NCBI GenBank assembly: GCA_027946365.1
Contig: JAPEUQ010000013.1
Span: 744,001 to 808,000 of the forward strand
Direction of reading: 5' to 3'
DNA: 64,000 nucleotides
DNA from: Kalmusia sp. IMI 367209
Taxonomy: Eukaryota > Ascomycota > Dothideomycetes > Pleosporales > Didymosphaeriaceae
Shown: positions 35,635-48,180 of the stretch, one piece after another
How the letters are laid out: every line of letters begins with the position of its first letter
How positions within the stretch are numbered: the first letter of the stretch is position 1
Notes under the pieces: model-generated
What the model was told of the DNA's origin: nothing
The model's input: the letters and a program-made list of their open reading frames with translations, nothing else
The model's database searches: none
Made by a program: the position numbers and the translations under genes

Positions 35635-38410
35635 GTTGATTCACTTGATTGAGTTGGTTGTTGCTGGGTTATTTAGTAACCCAAGAAAAGATCCGACGGT
35701 CCTCCGGAAGGAGAGGTGCGTCGGCCTGCGAAGGCGTTGTGGACGCTGTCTCAATTGTTAGCTTCTGCTGCTTTTTTCCCGGCATTTTGGAGAAGCTGAA
35801 GAGCACGTACGAGTTAAGGAGGTTTGAAAACGTGGTGACTATCTGGGCAATGGCCCTAGGATACTCTTGTGCACGTGGGCGTAGTGGGGGTGAGGTGGTG
35901 GTACGGAGTGGTGCTTTGGGTCGAGCCGGGAGAATTGGATTCAGATCAGATGAGCTGGGTTTTGATTTGATTGAGGTAGACTGAGGGTAGACTTTCGCGT
36001 TTGAGGGGTGAAGAAGCACAGTGTGGTCCGCGAAGAGGCTTTTATATAGGTAGGCTCGGGTATTCTGGACCGCGCACAATAACTGCGCGTTATCGCTTAC
36101 GCTAAACTAACACAGGCAAACACGAGGGCCCAACAACACTCCGCGCCTACCCGGACAGCACACGCTAGGAAATGACACCTCTCCACCGCCTTTTGGGTTT
36201 GGATAATTCATCTCCTATGCATGCAGAAGGCCAGTGGAGAGATATTTGCGGGGCGCCGGCCCGGACCATGTCGTAGAGCACGTATAACCTCGAGTTGATA
36301 ATGCACCACCACCGCGGTCTTATGCATCGTCCGCGCAGCGATGGACAAGAGTGTTTGTTTCTGCATTGAGGTGGATGCAGTAGGTACGTGTAGGGGAATG
36401 ATAGACGTTCGCACCTACCAACAAGACTCTACATTCACATTATTTGTGAGTGCTCGACCATACGCCTCAATGCACAATCGCTACTGGTCACCATGGTCGA
36501 GATGGAGAAGTAGACGAACAACCTAGCAGAAGGAAAGAATGAACATAGCTATGCACATGCAAGACTTGGAGCCACTGCATTGTCGTTTTCCATCAACTCG
36601 AGCTCGTCACATGCAATGGGGTACCCCGCCATGAGGTTCACGATAGTATGCCCCACTTGGCACAGAAGGGTGGCTGTTTTGCGTTAGAAGAACGAGCACG
36701 CCATGCTGGCACGTTCTCTTGTTCCGTTTGTTCTGCTTGTTCTGTTGAGATAAAAACAAGTCAAGTTCATGCTCCTGGGTCTGATCCATGAACGTTTCGA
36801 AGCAAGAGCCTGTTGTCGTCATGAGCAGGAGGAACAAAGACATTGAGACCTGGGGGGCTTCAAATCTGTTTACAATTCCGAACGCGGCCGAGCGTGCCAA
36901 TGCAGGCCGAGTACGGCTTGGGGCGGTTAGTTGGCAGCTCGGAGGAGACAAGTCGACTGGCAGTGCCCGCAGGATTCGACAGACACCCACGAGAGGAGCT
37001 GTCTAAAGCGGGTCATGGTGGTCGTGGTTGGAAGGTCGGTGCAGTGTAGTTGTTGTTGTTGTCCAAGATGCATGGGGGCTACGCAGGGTCCACGGGTCCT
37101 GCAGCGCCTAGGAGGTTGATAGCAGGACATTCCCGGACAACAACAGCGTTAGGTAACCAGCCCTCCGGACCACGTCCACCAGCACTCGAGAAGAGAAGAG
37201 AGGCGCCGCAACAGCCGGAGCTCCATGTATGTCATCGGTCAGCAGCGACGGCGGATGTCTCTCGCAGTTTCACCACACTCAAGCGCCCACGACGACGTCC
37301 GAAACATCGGACACTCGGAAAGGCGCTGCCCACCTGAGACTTTTGCGGGATGTTCGGTTTCGATCCCAGCGCGGCCAGCGCACACGCACACGACGAGTTG
37401 CGCAACAGACGGCCGTCTTTCATGCAGGAGGCGTTTGTCGTTCGTCGACGATCGCGGCCCAGCAGCGATCTGCCACGGCCGCCTCCAATCACACACGAAC
37501 GATAAATGGGCGTCTTAATGGTTCTCCTGAGCATGGACCTGCGTCCCCCGGCTGTGCGGTGTGCCCTTCTCGGCGGGCGGCTCAATCCCTCGTCCACCAG
37601 CTTCCTACGCTCGTCGCGCAGAGCCGCCGTCGCAGGCGCTCAGCCTGATGGCCGCCGCCGTCGTCATGGCCCGGCGCTTGCAACACACAGCGACACACCG
37701 CGACACAAGGCCGATGGGCGCTGTTTCATCGATTCTGGACCAGTTTCTGTGTCGCGCGTGGGCCGCCGCAGCATGGGAGCCCCGTGCGCTTCTAAGCAAC
37801 CGTCCGGCAAATCATCAGCCGCCGCCTAACCAACCCCAACGCCACGCTCAGGGACAAGCGCGGGTTCCTTGCAGGTTCAGAGAGTGTCTCGAGCTGGAGC
37901 TTGTCTGTGGTCGCCTGCTCTATTGCCCTTTGATTGCCTCTGTCCGATTCTGAATAGTCCCCTTTGCCCGCTCGTCGTTCTGCTCATCTCTCGCCATATT
38001 GCACTATACCATTCGCTATATCTAACATTGCGAGTGTCGCCCGTGGGGCTAAAAGACCCTCTCAAACCGCGCGTGGTTCGCTCGACCTCTTCAGACCGCT
38101 CTGAGGAGTTCCCGCCGCTTTCTTCAGATCAGGCCCGCTTCGAGCATCATTTCCGCATCATCTGTCCCAATCCAGCAAGTCACTACTGCTTTTACCACCC
38201 GACCGCTCTTGGACCTCCAGGGATTGGCCTCGGCGGGTGCAGTGCTAGTGGCCCTGACTCGACTCCGCTAGCACCTCTTCTAACTCATGATACCAACACC
38301 CAAACACTACCTTTCCGGGACACGCTGGACGTAGCAACACGCACCCTTCATCTTGTGTTGCCCTCAACACACTACCGATTGGGGAACTTCGACTTTGGGA
38401 AAAGGCAGCT
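35635..38410. other. Long gene-poor stretch between divergent INO1 and LIM genes
   Basis: About 2.8 kb between two divergent genes. The 5' side should hold the INO1 promoter. The 700 bases before 38411 are pyrimidine-rich and contain an open frame (37869-38561 plus, 230 codons) that overlaps the LIM gene start in another frame and shows no motif; I read it as leader sequence. Other frames are Arg/Ser/His-rich chance frames. Confidence 0.45.
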
Positions 38411-40626
38411 ATGGCTACCGTGGATAGCCTCAGTTTTCTACCCACCATCAAGTGCTCAGACTGCGGTGTCGGTATCGAAATCTCGCAGTTGGCCGACCAT
38501 GTCTGCGTTCCCGCCTCTCTCAGTACGTGCAACCTGCAACTTCTCAAATCTATCCAGCTAACCAGTCGCACTAGCAGCCAAACAGCCAACCTCACCGAAG
38601 CTGGATCGCGCAGCGACTTTTGGCGGCGCATCGTTTAATACCAGAGCAGAGGGTCAGTCGCGATCTGCTCGTATGCCACCTCCGCCACGAATAGATCCTT
38701 ATGCTGCTAGTGAGTGCATATGGATGCATAGCTCCTGGGGTTCAATGTTGACTTTGGCAGATAAACCCTTCTTCCCCGAAGACCTCTCGCCGGTGAGCAA
38801 TTATAGCGACCCGAAGAGCCGTTCCGCTCTTTCACCCGGATATGGAAGGTCTCCATTCCCTATGAACCGCAGCGCAACGAGTCCTCTGCCACAATCCCAG
38901 GCTCCTCCTTCGCCCGATCTACCGTCCAACATGGACTCCGCCTTTCCTCCCTTTCCTACCAACCGGAGCGATACACCTGCGAGCGCAAGACCGAGGCCTG
39001 ACAGATTAGAGCCTTCACCATCTTTCGACCAACGTTACGCACAGCCGAGCCCTCTCTTCGCGCCGCTGAGCCCGCGGACAAATGGAGGAGAAAGTATCGT
39101 AAGAAGGATGGACAGCATTGCACCTGGCCCTTTTGCAGGGCGCTCAGACGATCGGAGACCGAGCACATCCAGTGGCCCTCGAACACCGGGGCAGGGCGCC
39201 GCACCGTTTGGTCACAAGAGGACAAATACGCAGGGAAGTGCTAGGAGCAATGGGATTTTGCAGAACCAAAGAATTTCAACCACATCGAATGTTTCGAGGG
39301 GCTCGGTATTGTCTAATGGCAGTTCAGGTTTGCCTTCTCGGCCGAAACCAGGGTTGGGACAATTTGCGGCGATGCCCCCTCCACCTCCACCACCGCCACC
39401 GAAAGATGATGAGCCCGAAGGCATTGACGCTTTTCTAGCGCGTTTACAGAAGGAGACCTTGGAACCCGCTAAGATCAACCAGGACAGCCGTTCGAAGACC
39501 TTTCCCATGAGGCAGGAGACGAGAGACGCAGATGAGTCTTTGGCCCGGCCAGCAGACCGCAGATCTCCGCCGAGACGTCCTACCGACATCGATTCACAGT
39601 CAAACAATTTCATGCTTTCGTCCCGAAGTTACAATCCTGGAGCGTCGAATTTCTCGAACCGAAAGGATGACCTCCCACCTTTACCACCAGTGCCGAACTA
39701 CGCTCGAGATTTTCCAGCCGACGCGGTACATACACCTTCAGATTCTGGGCTGTCAGAGGACTCCTATGCAAGCTCCGGATTTAGAAGCGCAGCGAGTTCG
39801 CGATCGAGCCCTCCAATATCTGAGGCCAGCCATTCCCGACAGGCTTCGAAGATCAGCCGACCAGACTACCTCAGCGATGAGCCTGTTCGCAGGACGGTTA
39901 GCCCAGAGATGTTCTTAGACCCTAGGCCGGCACCACCTCAGCCAACGAGAGCGAGGACGCCGGAGTCTTTCCTACAACCACCCAAGGCGCCTTACATCGG
40001 TGCTCCGGAGTCTCCTCAAGATCCCGCAATCCAGAGAGGGCTGTCGTACGAAAAGCGAAGGGATGAGCCACAGTCATTGCGCGACCCCGCTTTAAATTCA
40101 CCAATGGATGCACCACGTATTCCAGATCCTGAATCGCGACGGGAGATGAATCGCCGTCCTACCGCAGCCAACAAAGGCAGATGTCGCGGGTGCTCAGAGC
40201 AAATCGTCGGCAAGTCGGTCAAGGACTCCTCTGGACGTCTCACAGGCCGCTACCACAAGCAATGCTTCGTATGCCGTACCTGCCGCGACCCCTTCCCCAC
40301 GGCGGAATTCTACGTCTTCAACAATTCTCCCTACTGCGAGCAGCATTACCACCAACTGAACGGCTCGCTCTGCCGAGCCTGCAACCGCGGCATCGAGGGG
40401 CAGTACCTCGAGACAGACCAGCGTCTAAAGTTCCACCCGCGGTGCTTTTCATGCTTCACCTGCCGCATCGTCCTGCGCGACGACTACTACGAGTTCGGCG
40501 GCCGCAACTACTGCGAGAGACACGCATACAGCGCCGTCAACCAGCAAAACAACTACCTCGGACCTGGCAACAACCGCTCGCGAAACTTGCAAAAAGAGGC
40601 GCACCAGAATGATGATGATGGGCTAA
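38411..40626 (+). CDS. Paxillin-like LIM-domain protein (one-base frame break at 3' end)
   Basis: Likely cytoskeletal adaptor acting in polarity or septation, as for yeast Pxl1; the assignment rests on domain layout. Exons: 38411-38522, 38578-38709 and from 38761. The N-terminus has a zinc-ribbon-like CSDCGVGIEISQLADHVC, then a disordered Pro/Ser-rich region with a poly-Pro tract (PPPPPPPPPP near 39376). Two LIM domains follow at about 553-612 (CRGCSEQIVGKS...CEQHYHQ) and 613-665 (CRACNRGIEGQY...CERHAYS). As read, the frame continues to 40961 through a T19 tract, coding for an implausible Leu/Phe tail. Dropping one A from the A5 run at 40591-40595 gives KRRTRMMMMG and a stop at 40626 (702 aa), the kind of basic/Met ending I associate with this family. 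A 60-nt intron with a weak gtcaac donor would also reach it. Confidence 0.85.
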
Positions 40627-41383
40627 AATTTTCTCTTCTCTACCCTCACGCAAAACCCCTTTCGCCTTTCCCTCTTTTTTGTTTTAATCCTGGCGTTCCA
40701 ATACCCTTCGGCATTCCAACATCTTTTGCATACGCACTGCGGTCTTTCTCGCTTGCAACCAACAATTCTTTGCTACCCTCTTGTATACCCCCCACCCCAC
40801 GTCCCTACGACTTTGTAATTTTGCTTTTTTTTTTTTTTTTTTTACTTCTCAGTCAACAATACGGCAGAGTTGGCTTGGGCTTTGCTTTCTGGAGATATAT
40901 ATACCCCTTCCTTTCGCTTTACTGTGTCACGGCCTCGAACAGAGAGAGAGAGAGAGGCTGACTTGATGTCCACTACCAATTTTACCTCGTGTGTACCTGT
41001 CTCTAATGTATAATCTCACGTGTGTGCATGGTAGTTTTATGTCCATCGTTGGTAGCTTTGTTGAAGGAGAAGAATGGGAAAGTAGTCAAGATGGTTTTAA
41101 AGTCGTACATGATTCTTTTATGACGTGTGAAAACATCTGTCCCGCATCCGTGCAACGCGAGCGGTGATAATTTGAAGTATCCATCGTCTCGCCCTCGCAT
41201 GCCGTTCCATCAACTGAAAGGTTCTTCATGACCGTATCTGTACAAAATTCAATGCCCGTGCAAATCACCTCAACGCCCAGCGATATGCCTGCCCTTCACT
41301 GACTGAATGCCAACCACCCCCACCCCCAACTTTTGTGCTCAATTTTCCCACGCTCACCGCATCTACTACGCCCACGCAAGCAT
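40627..41383. other. Convergent intergenic region with T-run and GA repeat
   Basis: About 750 bases between the LIM gene and the convergent membrane-protein gene. It contains a T19 tract at 40825-40843, an AT-rich stretch near 40895 and a short (GA)n at about 40941-40957. These are 3' UTR-like features; no gene is seen. Confidence 0.5.
40825..40843. repeat. T19 homopolymer
   Basis: Nineteen consecutive T on the plus strand, downstream of the corrected LIM stop. Translating through it yields only a Leu/Phe run, which supports placing this region in the 3' UTR. Confidence 0.9.
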
Positions 41384-43211
41384 TCAAGTCCGCAACACCT
41401 CCGCAAGCGTCATCTTCCCGCTCTTCCGCCTAACAACCGTGCCCGTCGCGCTGACCTCGACGTCATCCTCGTCGTCATCCTCGGACCCAAAATCCTGGAC
41501 AGCCACCATGTTCTGGCGAGCGTGGGCGACGCTTCCAGGTTTCTTCGAGGCCTCCTGCGCAGCCAGCATGTTCTGCCTAGCGCGCGCGACGCTGCCGGGT
41601 TGCTTTGCGTCGTCAGCGCTGGGCTGCAGGCCGCTGAGTGCGCGCTCGGCGGCTCGTCTGTGCTTGGCCTTTTCTGCCTGCTCTTTGTCTGCTTCGGCGT
41701 CGGTGAGCGGGCCTGAGGGTTCGGCTTGGGAGCGTAGGTGGGTGGTTAGCAGGGCGGGGGACGAGACGGTTGACTTGGGTAAGGGCCAGTTGAGGGAACC
41801 GTTGGACGAACGGTTGTGGTGCGTCACTGCGTCGTCGTTATCGTCGACGTCGTCATCAACAGACCATGGGCTGAAGAGAGGAAGCTGCGGCTCCCGGACC
41901 GTCGAACTTGCATGCGAGACGTTGCCGTAGTCATGTTCACCGGAGGCGTGTCCCTTGATAGCTTCATCGCCTGGCCGAGAATACATAGACGAAGAGGAGT
42001 ACGCAGCGACAGCGTTGTGTAGCTCATTGTGAATCTCTTGCTCCGCGTACTGCTGTGGGCCTTGAGCGAGCTTTGGCGAAGCTTCGAAGTTAGAAGTAGG
42101 TGCCAACGTGAATTTGCCATAGGAACACGGTAGAGCCGCGTGATCGACGAGCAGTGTATCGTTGGTGGCGTCGTCACTATCCAGGCAAGCACTCCGGTGG
42201 AACCTGCTGCTATGCACGGAAGACCCTGTGGGGACGCGAGGTCCCGGAAGCAAGCCTGGAGTCGTAACATTTCGTTTGCTCTTGCGGGCTTTGCAGCGGC
42301 GAAGTAGGACGTATAGCGCCAACGAGAGGAGTGATACGCCCGCTATGATGCCTACTACGATACCTCCAATGACGCTCCCGTTCAACGGCTTGTTGTCCGA
42401 GTATGTGGATGACTGGGATGGATCAGACATTTGCAACGTAGATAGGTCGGTAGTCGCGGTGGTGATAGTCAAGGTTTCCGTGGTCATCGGAGGTGGTGCA
42501 GGAGCGATCATAGGTCCGGCTGAGCCTACGGGAGTTTCGCGCAACGAAGTCGACGTCGATGACAAGGTCGATATCGTTGTCGACATGCTAGCTTCCGAAG
42601 AGCTTTTGAGGACAAATCTTGACATCGGGACGGCAAGGCTACGATGAGTGCTAGATGGCGAACGATTGGTGCTCTTGATGCTCGCGGCGGTAACAGGTTG
42701 AGCGGTCGTGGGTTGCTCCTTCCGACTACATAAATACTATTAGTATTGACACTGCCGATTTGGACAGATTATGCTGCGTACCCTTCACTCTCTTCTGAAT
42801 AATTGAGAGCATCTTCGCAGGGTGTCAGACCAGATAAATCACAGCGAACCTCGCGAGACCTGAGGCACAGTCAGTAAGTATGGCAATTGATTAGCTGTTC
42901 GATTTACTCTTCATAGCCGGAGACCTCATCCACGAAAGAGGCACAGGGCTGTAGGTTATCACTCTTGGCTACCCGTTTCTGTTAGCGCGCTGTTTGTTTG
43001 TGACTTCAGCGGGGCACTCGAGCTCACATTGACCGTGTCCAGCAATACAGCCTTCCTGCACGCGCCCCGTGTCGTGACCTGCTGGACGGGCCGTGACAGC
43101 GGCGAGGAACAGGAAGAACAGCATAGCTGCCAGACCTAGAGGCGCGGGGAGATGGCGGTACGGCGCGCTGTGTCCGCAGGGTGATTCGAGCATGCGTTGA
43201 AGGCGGAGCAT
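41384..43211 (-). CDS. Single-pass membrane protein with short Cys-rich ectodomain
   Basis: Four exons on the minus strand: 43211-43028, 42968-42908, 42859-42782 and 42725-41384. They sum to 1665 nt, giving 554 aa. The N-terminus has a hydrophobic segment at about 25-41 (LGLAAMLFFLFLAAVTA) fitting a signal sequence. A short ectodomain with spaced cysteines follows (GC, QC, QPC, RC, TPC). A Ser/Thr-rich stalk comes next, then a transmembrane helix (SVIGGIVVGIIAGVSLLSLALYVLL) with an immediate basic stop-transfer (RRCKARKSKR), and a long acidic/Ser-rich cytoplasmic tail. The tail contains two near-identical PGSVA(R/H)ARQNM segments, a small internal repeat. I do not recognise a named family. 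The architecture matches fungal cell-wall sensor-like proteins (Wsc/Mid2 style), which is inference only. Confidence 0.78.
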
Positions 43212-43960
43212 GTTGGGGATTTACGACATTTATAGACGGGCGGGAGCGGTTAGAGGTTGCTTGGTCTCAGCGTAGTCTGGAGCGTTGGAGTGAATTGGGT
43301 TGCCCCGCAAGCATTGACGTCGCGTTGCGCCAATTTGGGAAACTACGAAAAGTAATGAGTGAATTGAGGAAAACATGAAGCTAGCGAATCATACATACTG
43401 TTGACTATGATCAACGTTATTCATCTGCCTGGGTACCCCATGCTACACCAGGAATCGCCCGTATTGGCACAACCTTTGCGCATAATCGAAAAATTCGGAA
43501 GAGCAAACCGCGAACGTACAAGAAGGAGGGGATTGAACTCATCATTTCGTCGAAGTGGGAACAACAACAAAGGGGCTTTATACCTTCTACCACACATCTA
43601 TCCTAGGGTCGGAGGTATAGTCCCTACAAACCAACAACACAAACCTGGCCAATGGCCTCAACAAGACCTTACTGTCTTAACAGAGAATTCATAACAAAAA
43701 AAATTAAGAGTACAGTCATAAACCATCGCAAATATAGACAATGACTAGATGCAGCTCCCGCCTTGGACTAGAACACGCAATCGATGACTGGCATGTTTTG
43801 ACCATAAAGAAAATAAAGAGTATAATTGCGAAGCTCACAGTTCCTGTTGAAAGATGAGTCGTTTGTTCGAGCTCAACGGCAGAGATGCAATACCCACGCG
43901 ACTAGAGGTGGTTGCAATGGCATACGCAAACCGTGTTCACATGTTGCCCCTTGCTTGTCC
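43212..43960. other. Intergenic region between two minus-strand genes
   Basis: About 750 bases holding the promoter of the membrane-protein gene and the 3' UTR of the deaminase gene. An A-rich tract occurs near 43695-43705. No coding evidence. Confidence 0.5.
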
Positions 43961-46483
43961 TCATGTTTCCTTTGCTCTTTTACACTTGAACTCATTGTAA
44001 GTTTTCTTTGCCTGATCCTCGAAGAATGTCTGCACTGTATCATCTTCGTTAAATTGGAACATGTTGCCGTACGTGTCAACGACCGAATCACAGAATTCCT
44101 CCCAAGACGTCCTGAAGATGGCTTCGGCTTTTTTCTTCTCGCCGTCATTGAGGCAACTGTACTCTAGACTCCACAGAGCGAGCTGTTTCCAACTGTGCAC
44201 CGACATTGTGGGCGAGCCGACCATGACCTGGTAGAACTCATGAGACATTGAGTTGCTGAATAGTCTGTCAGTGCACCGAGACGACATCATATGCAGTCGA
44301 TTACATACCTGAATAGGGATGGGTTGTCGCTATTGACGCAGCAGGGAATGCCCGCCGCAAGAAGTTCCGGGTATGGGTGCTCTTTGATGTTCCTGCACAG
44401 ATGTAGGAGCTCATTTGAGATGGGACACAATTCAATGCAGATGCCTGGATTTTGAGGTGTTCGCTTGAACTTCTCTACAAGGTGTGGGTGCTTCATTAGC
44501 GAAAAGCCGTGCCCGATGCGCTTCGACTTCAGTGCCACGGCGTCGTAAAGGTTGGAATTCTCTGGCTTGGTCGATCCACCAGTGTCGAGAAGAGTCTCAC
44601 CAGCGTGAAACATGAATGGAATCTCGATGTTTTGCGCCTTACATTGCGCCTGCAGTGCAGTTAGTTGCTTATGGTAGAATCCGATATGGTTGGGCCGATC
44701 CTCGGCGCCGACTAAATCAAACCCTTTGCCCGGTTAGCGAGTTGAAGCACAGGTAGGATATTTTTATTGCTCACCACATATAAGATCAGGAAAATCCTTC
44801 TTGAGCTTTATGCAATCCTTGATCTCATTGTTCATCATCTTCTCTGGGATGGACCGTGGAGTGCAGTAGATGATCTTGAGGCCGAAAGGGAATAGGTCTC
44901 CCTTGTTGTCTTTGTCAAGTTCACGCTTTTTCTTGTCCACGGCTCTCGAGATCATTCTCATTTGGTCCTGAAGTGTCACCGAAGCATCACCGTTATTAGC
45001 CTGTATCGTCTTGTCCAGTAGCATAGGGCGAAGCTCGGCGTACATGACTTTCTCGTCTATCAATCGTTCGATGGCTTTGCCGATATACCATTCGTATACT
45101 TGTTCGTAGTTCAAGAGGCCTTTGAAGCAACGCGTCGCTTGGTTGAAGCGGGCCCAGACCCTAACAAGTAAACGATCAGCAACCATACCTCTACACACTA
45201 GCTTAGAGAATCATGAATCACTTGAAGACATACCCATTGACTGTCTGCGCTGGGTCATATGCTTCTTCATTGCTCAGCACCATCTTTAGCTTTATCCAAT
45301 ATTCTGCCGGCCCAAGAGCGACCACACCGGGGCCTGATTCAGTGCGGTTGCCGTTGTCATATTTATCGCCCTGGGGCTGTTCATACATTTTGGGAAAGTG
45401 CTTCTTGAACTTTTCTTGGAAATCAGACCATTTCATCCACCGGTGGTCAGCATCCTTGAGCTTGTGACTCTCGACAAGTTTGCCATCGTCATTTTTGGCT
45501 GTGCCACGGTAATCCTCCGAGAAGAAGTCTGCCTGCTTTATATTGCTTGGCAAAACTTTGAACATTATCTCTGTTTCGTTCAGATCTTCTTTGGTTGTAA
45601 TTTTGGTTAGGCTCCAAACAAACATATTCGGAATCTCCCTGGCTTCTAGTAAAAGTCTTTCTGGGTTCAGCTCCGCATTGAAGTGAAGATGTAATAGAGC
45701 GCCCTTTGGAACCTGCTTCGCAATTTCAAAGAGGATGCTTTGCTTCTCAATCCTATACTTGTTGGTGAGGAACTGACCACCCATATCCAAAGTGTCCTTG
45801 CCAGGCAAAGCTTCGGACGCAATATTGCCGAAGGTGTTAACTCGTTCATACTCTCGAAGATAGTTCAGAATGCTTGCAGTTTTCTTTTCATGTGGTGCAA
45901 GTTCGTTGGTACTGGCATGATAGTCCCAGGCCCCTTTGGTTTCTCTATCGATCAATTCTTTACGAGTATTCTGATAAGCCAAAGACTCATCGTAACGCTC
46001 GGCAGAGGCCTTGCCGGCTGTCCCACTGACTTTACCATCTTTATCGACCAAAAACCCCTTGAGCTTCTCGGGATCGCCATTGATAATGGTCCCGACCTGC
46101 GTCCCGTTGCTATCTACAACGGAACCGTCCGCGCTTACGTGAAGAGGGCCCAAGTCTGCGAAGGGCTCCTTGGGTTGTTCACTGCCGGCTTGATGGGCCG
46201 GATTCGGTTGCTGAGATGAACCCATAGATCTCTTGGATGGGCTCGTTGGATTGAGAGAACTTCTCTTCCTCTTTTTCTCACTTGAGTCAGCGGGGAGCTC
46301 TCCTGTGCTGACTGGGCCTTTGTTAGGAGCTTGTCTGTCACGTACAGATCTGTGGATCGATTATTAGGAGGTCGGCTTGGGAGAGTGCTTGATCACTCAC
46401 AAAGTAGGGAAGCACTTGGATAACCACCCTTGAGGGGAGTTCTGAGACTCGCTCGAGGACTTTGAATCGCTGTCAGCAGGCAT
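43961..46483 (-). CDS. Adenosine deaminase, ADGF/CECR1-like, with N-terminal repeat unit
   Basis: Metal-dependent deaminase of the ADGF/ADA2 branch of the amidohydrolase superfamily, expected to convert adenosine to inosine. Five exons on the minus strand: 46483-46401, 46349-45234, 45160-44775, 44723-44309 and 44255-43961. They sum to 2295 nt, giving 764 aa, longer than typical ADGF proteins (about 500-580). The catalytic part has PKGALLHLHFNAELNPE with metal ligands His248 and His250, then FHAGET, KSKRIGHGFSL and CCVNSDNPSLF. The last motif has Asn where many relatives have a second Asp. The N-terminus is Ser/Lys-rich without a signal peptide. Residues about 97-145 form a Gly/Asp-rich unit (SADGSVVDSNGTQVGTIING...VDKDGKVSGTAG) resembling the DUF3659-type repeat of fungal stress proteins. 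The substrate could also be AMP or a related nucleoside. Confidence 0.88.
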
Positions 46484-46577
46484 GCCGATAGGTTGGTGCA
46501 TGTGCCTCTATCACCGGCTTCTCATGCCGAGTCCAGACAGCTGGAAATAGCGACAAATAGACAGAGCAGGTAGTTGA

Positions 46578-46591
46578 GGGGGGGGGGGGGG
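46578..46591. repeat. G14 homopolymer
   Basis: Fourteen consecutive G on the plus strand, about 95 bases upstream of the deaminase start. A run of this kind is slippage-prone and hard to sequence; its true length should be treated as uncertain. Confidence 0.9.
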
Positions 46592-47265
46592 TTTGCAGTT
46601 GTGACACCTGAATTTGAAAGCTTAATTGTGGCTTGCTCGTAAACCGGTAAAATGGATGGCGATATGCTTGTCGGCAGAGGCTGTGTAGAGTATTCAAAGA
46701 TCCACCAATATGATGCACTAAATCGGCAAGTCCAAGGCTGTATGTGGTAAAGTATAGTAGTGAAAGAGGAAGGATTGCCCCAAGAGAGGACGGCGGATAT
46801 TGTCTACTAGAGCCTAGCCGACTTTTTGGCCTAGGGAAATGGTAACAGTCAGTACGTGATGCATGTTGAGGGTAGTTCCCCGAGAAGAGTCATCGATGCT
46901 GCGCCCCCGCGGCCCGCAGTGTAGTAGTGCAAAAGGCTGAATCACAGGTCTGGTGCCTACGGGCAACCACGGCGGAGAGAGAGGGAAGGGGGTCGCTTAG
47001 GAAAGACGATATAGACATATGGCGCTATAGAAGAACGGCACAGGCGTCAAATGGCCGTTTCTGGCCCGCGATAGCTTGTGCTCTGGAAGGGGAGGCGCCC
47101 AGACATGCAGGAACATGGCGAGCAGGAGATTAACGAAGCGCCCACATACATCAGCGCTTGGTCATTGCGCACACGGAACCCGTCCTCGGAAGACTCTGGC
47201 TACTGCGACGATGCGCGGGTCACTGTCGCAGCAAAAGGATTGATGGCGGGCGATGCGCGGTGGTT

Positions 47266-47304
47266 GTGTGTGTGAGTGTGAGTGTGAGTGTGCGTGTGTG
47301 TGTA
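47266..47304. repeat. GT-rich microsatellite
   Basis: Tandem GT dinucleotides interspersed with regularly spaced GAGT units. It lies in non-coding DNA between divergent genes. Confidence 0.8.
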
Positions 47305-48180
47305 TCACGAGGCTGGCGCGTGCGCTGGGAGGTGAGGTTTGGGCGTTGCGGTCGGGGCGTGGGGTAAGCAAGAAGCGGAGGAAGCTGCGACCGCGCTCAA
47401 GCTTCACGTCGCAGGATCTGGGCAGGCGCAGTTGTTTCAACGACGGGTGCGGCAGGCGCTGGTGCAGGAGCGAAGTCTGGAGAAAAGTGCACTTGCGACT
47501 GCCTCGCGCTTCCGGTCACAAATTGAGGCTATGCTTGCGCCTCCATGCCCTACAGCCTACAGCCCCATGCCACTATCCTGGAGCCTAGTCACACTTTTGT
47601 TTCCCACAATCGCCTGCCACGCTTGCCTGAGGCATCAATTGGCTGCCGTCTGCCGATGTTGGGTGCGTGAGGCTGAGAGGGACCGACCTCGAGCACTGAC
47701 CGGTTTGCCCTCGGATCGCCGCCCCCAGACGTCTGTGTGAAGCCGTTTTCTCTTCCCTGTCTGGCTGCTGCTTCCAAATCGCCATCTCTCTCCTGTCCAT
47801 CCGTCGCCGCTGTCCTGCTTGCGCGTCCTCCACCGCAGCCTCAGGCTGTCTGTTTCGTTATATACCCTCGTTCTTTGGCGCCACTCCCTTCTGACGCTGC
47901 ATCTTGACCCATGTCTGTTCTTCGTACTGGCCCGGAGCTGTGACTTTTCTCCGCACATCGGTTTTTCCATAGCCACATCCTCCCGTCATCATGCTCTGGC
48001 TGCAGGCCGAGGAGGGAGAGTCTGTTTTGCAGCAGTTGCAGCTCGACATCGTTGGTTTCCTCGCCATCTTGGGAGAGGGTTCCGTGCTCGCCAATGCCCA
48101 AGTCTCGACGCTGTCGAGGTGGATCTTTCTGCCGCGCTTGATCCCGGCGCCTCAAGCTTTGATGCGACCGACGAGGCCTA

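Larger units (their letters stand above)
46484..48180. other. Gene-poor stretch with G14 and GT-rich repeats
   Basis: About 1.7 kb between divergent genes with no supported coding region. It contains a G14 run at 46578-46591 and a GT/GA-type microsatellite near 47266-47304. The right part (47600-48000) is pyrimidine-rich and probably the promoter and leader of the membrane-protein gene. Confidence 0.45.

Noticed and set aside
37869..38561. 230-codon frame on the plus strand before the LIM gene
   Set aside because: Overlaps the first LIM exon in another frame and resembles pyrimidine-rich leader DNA.
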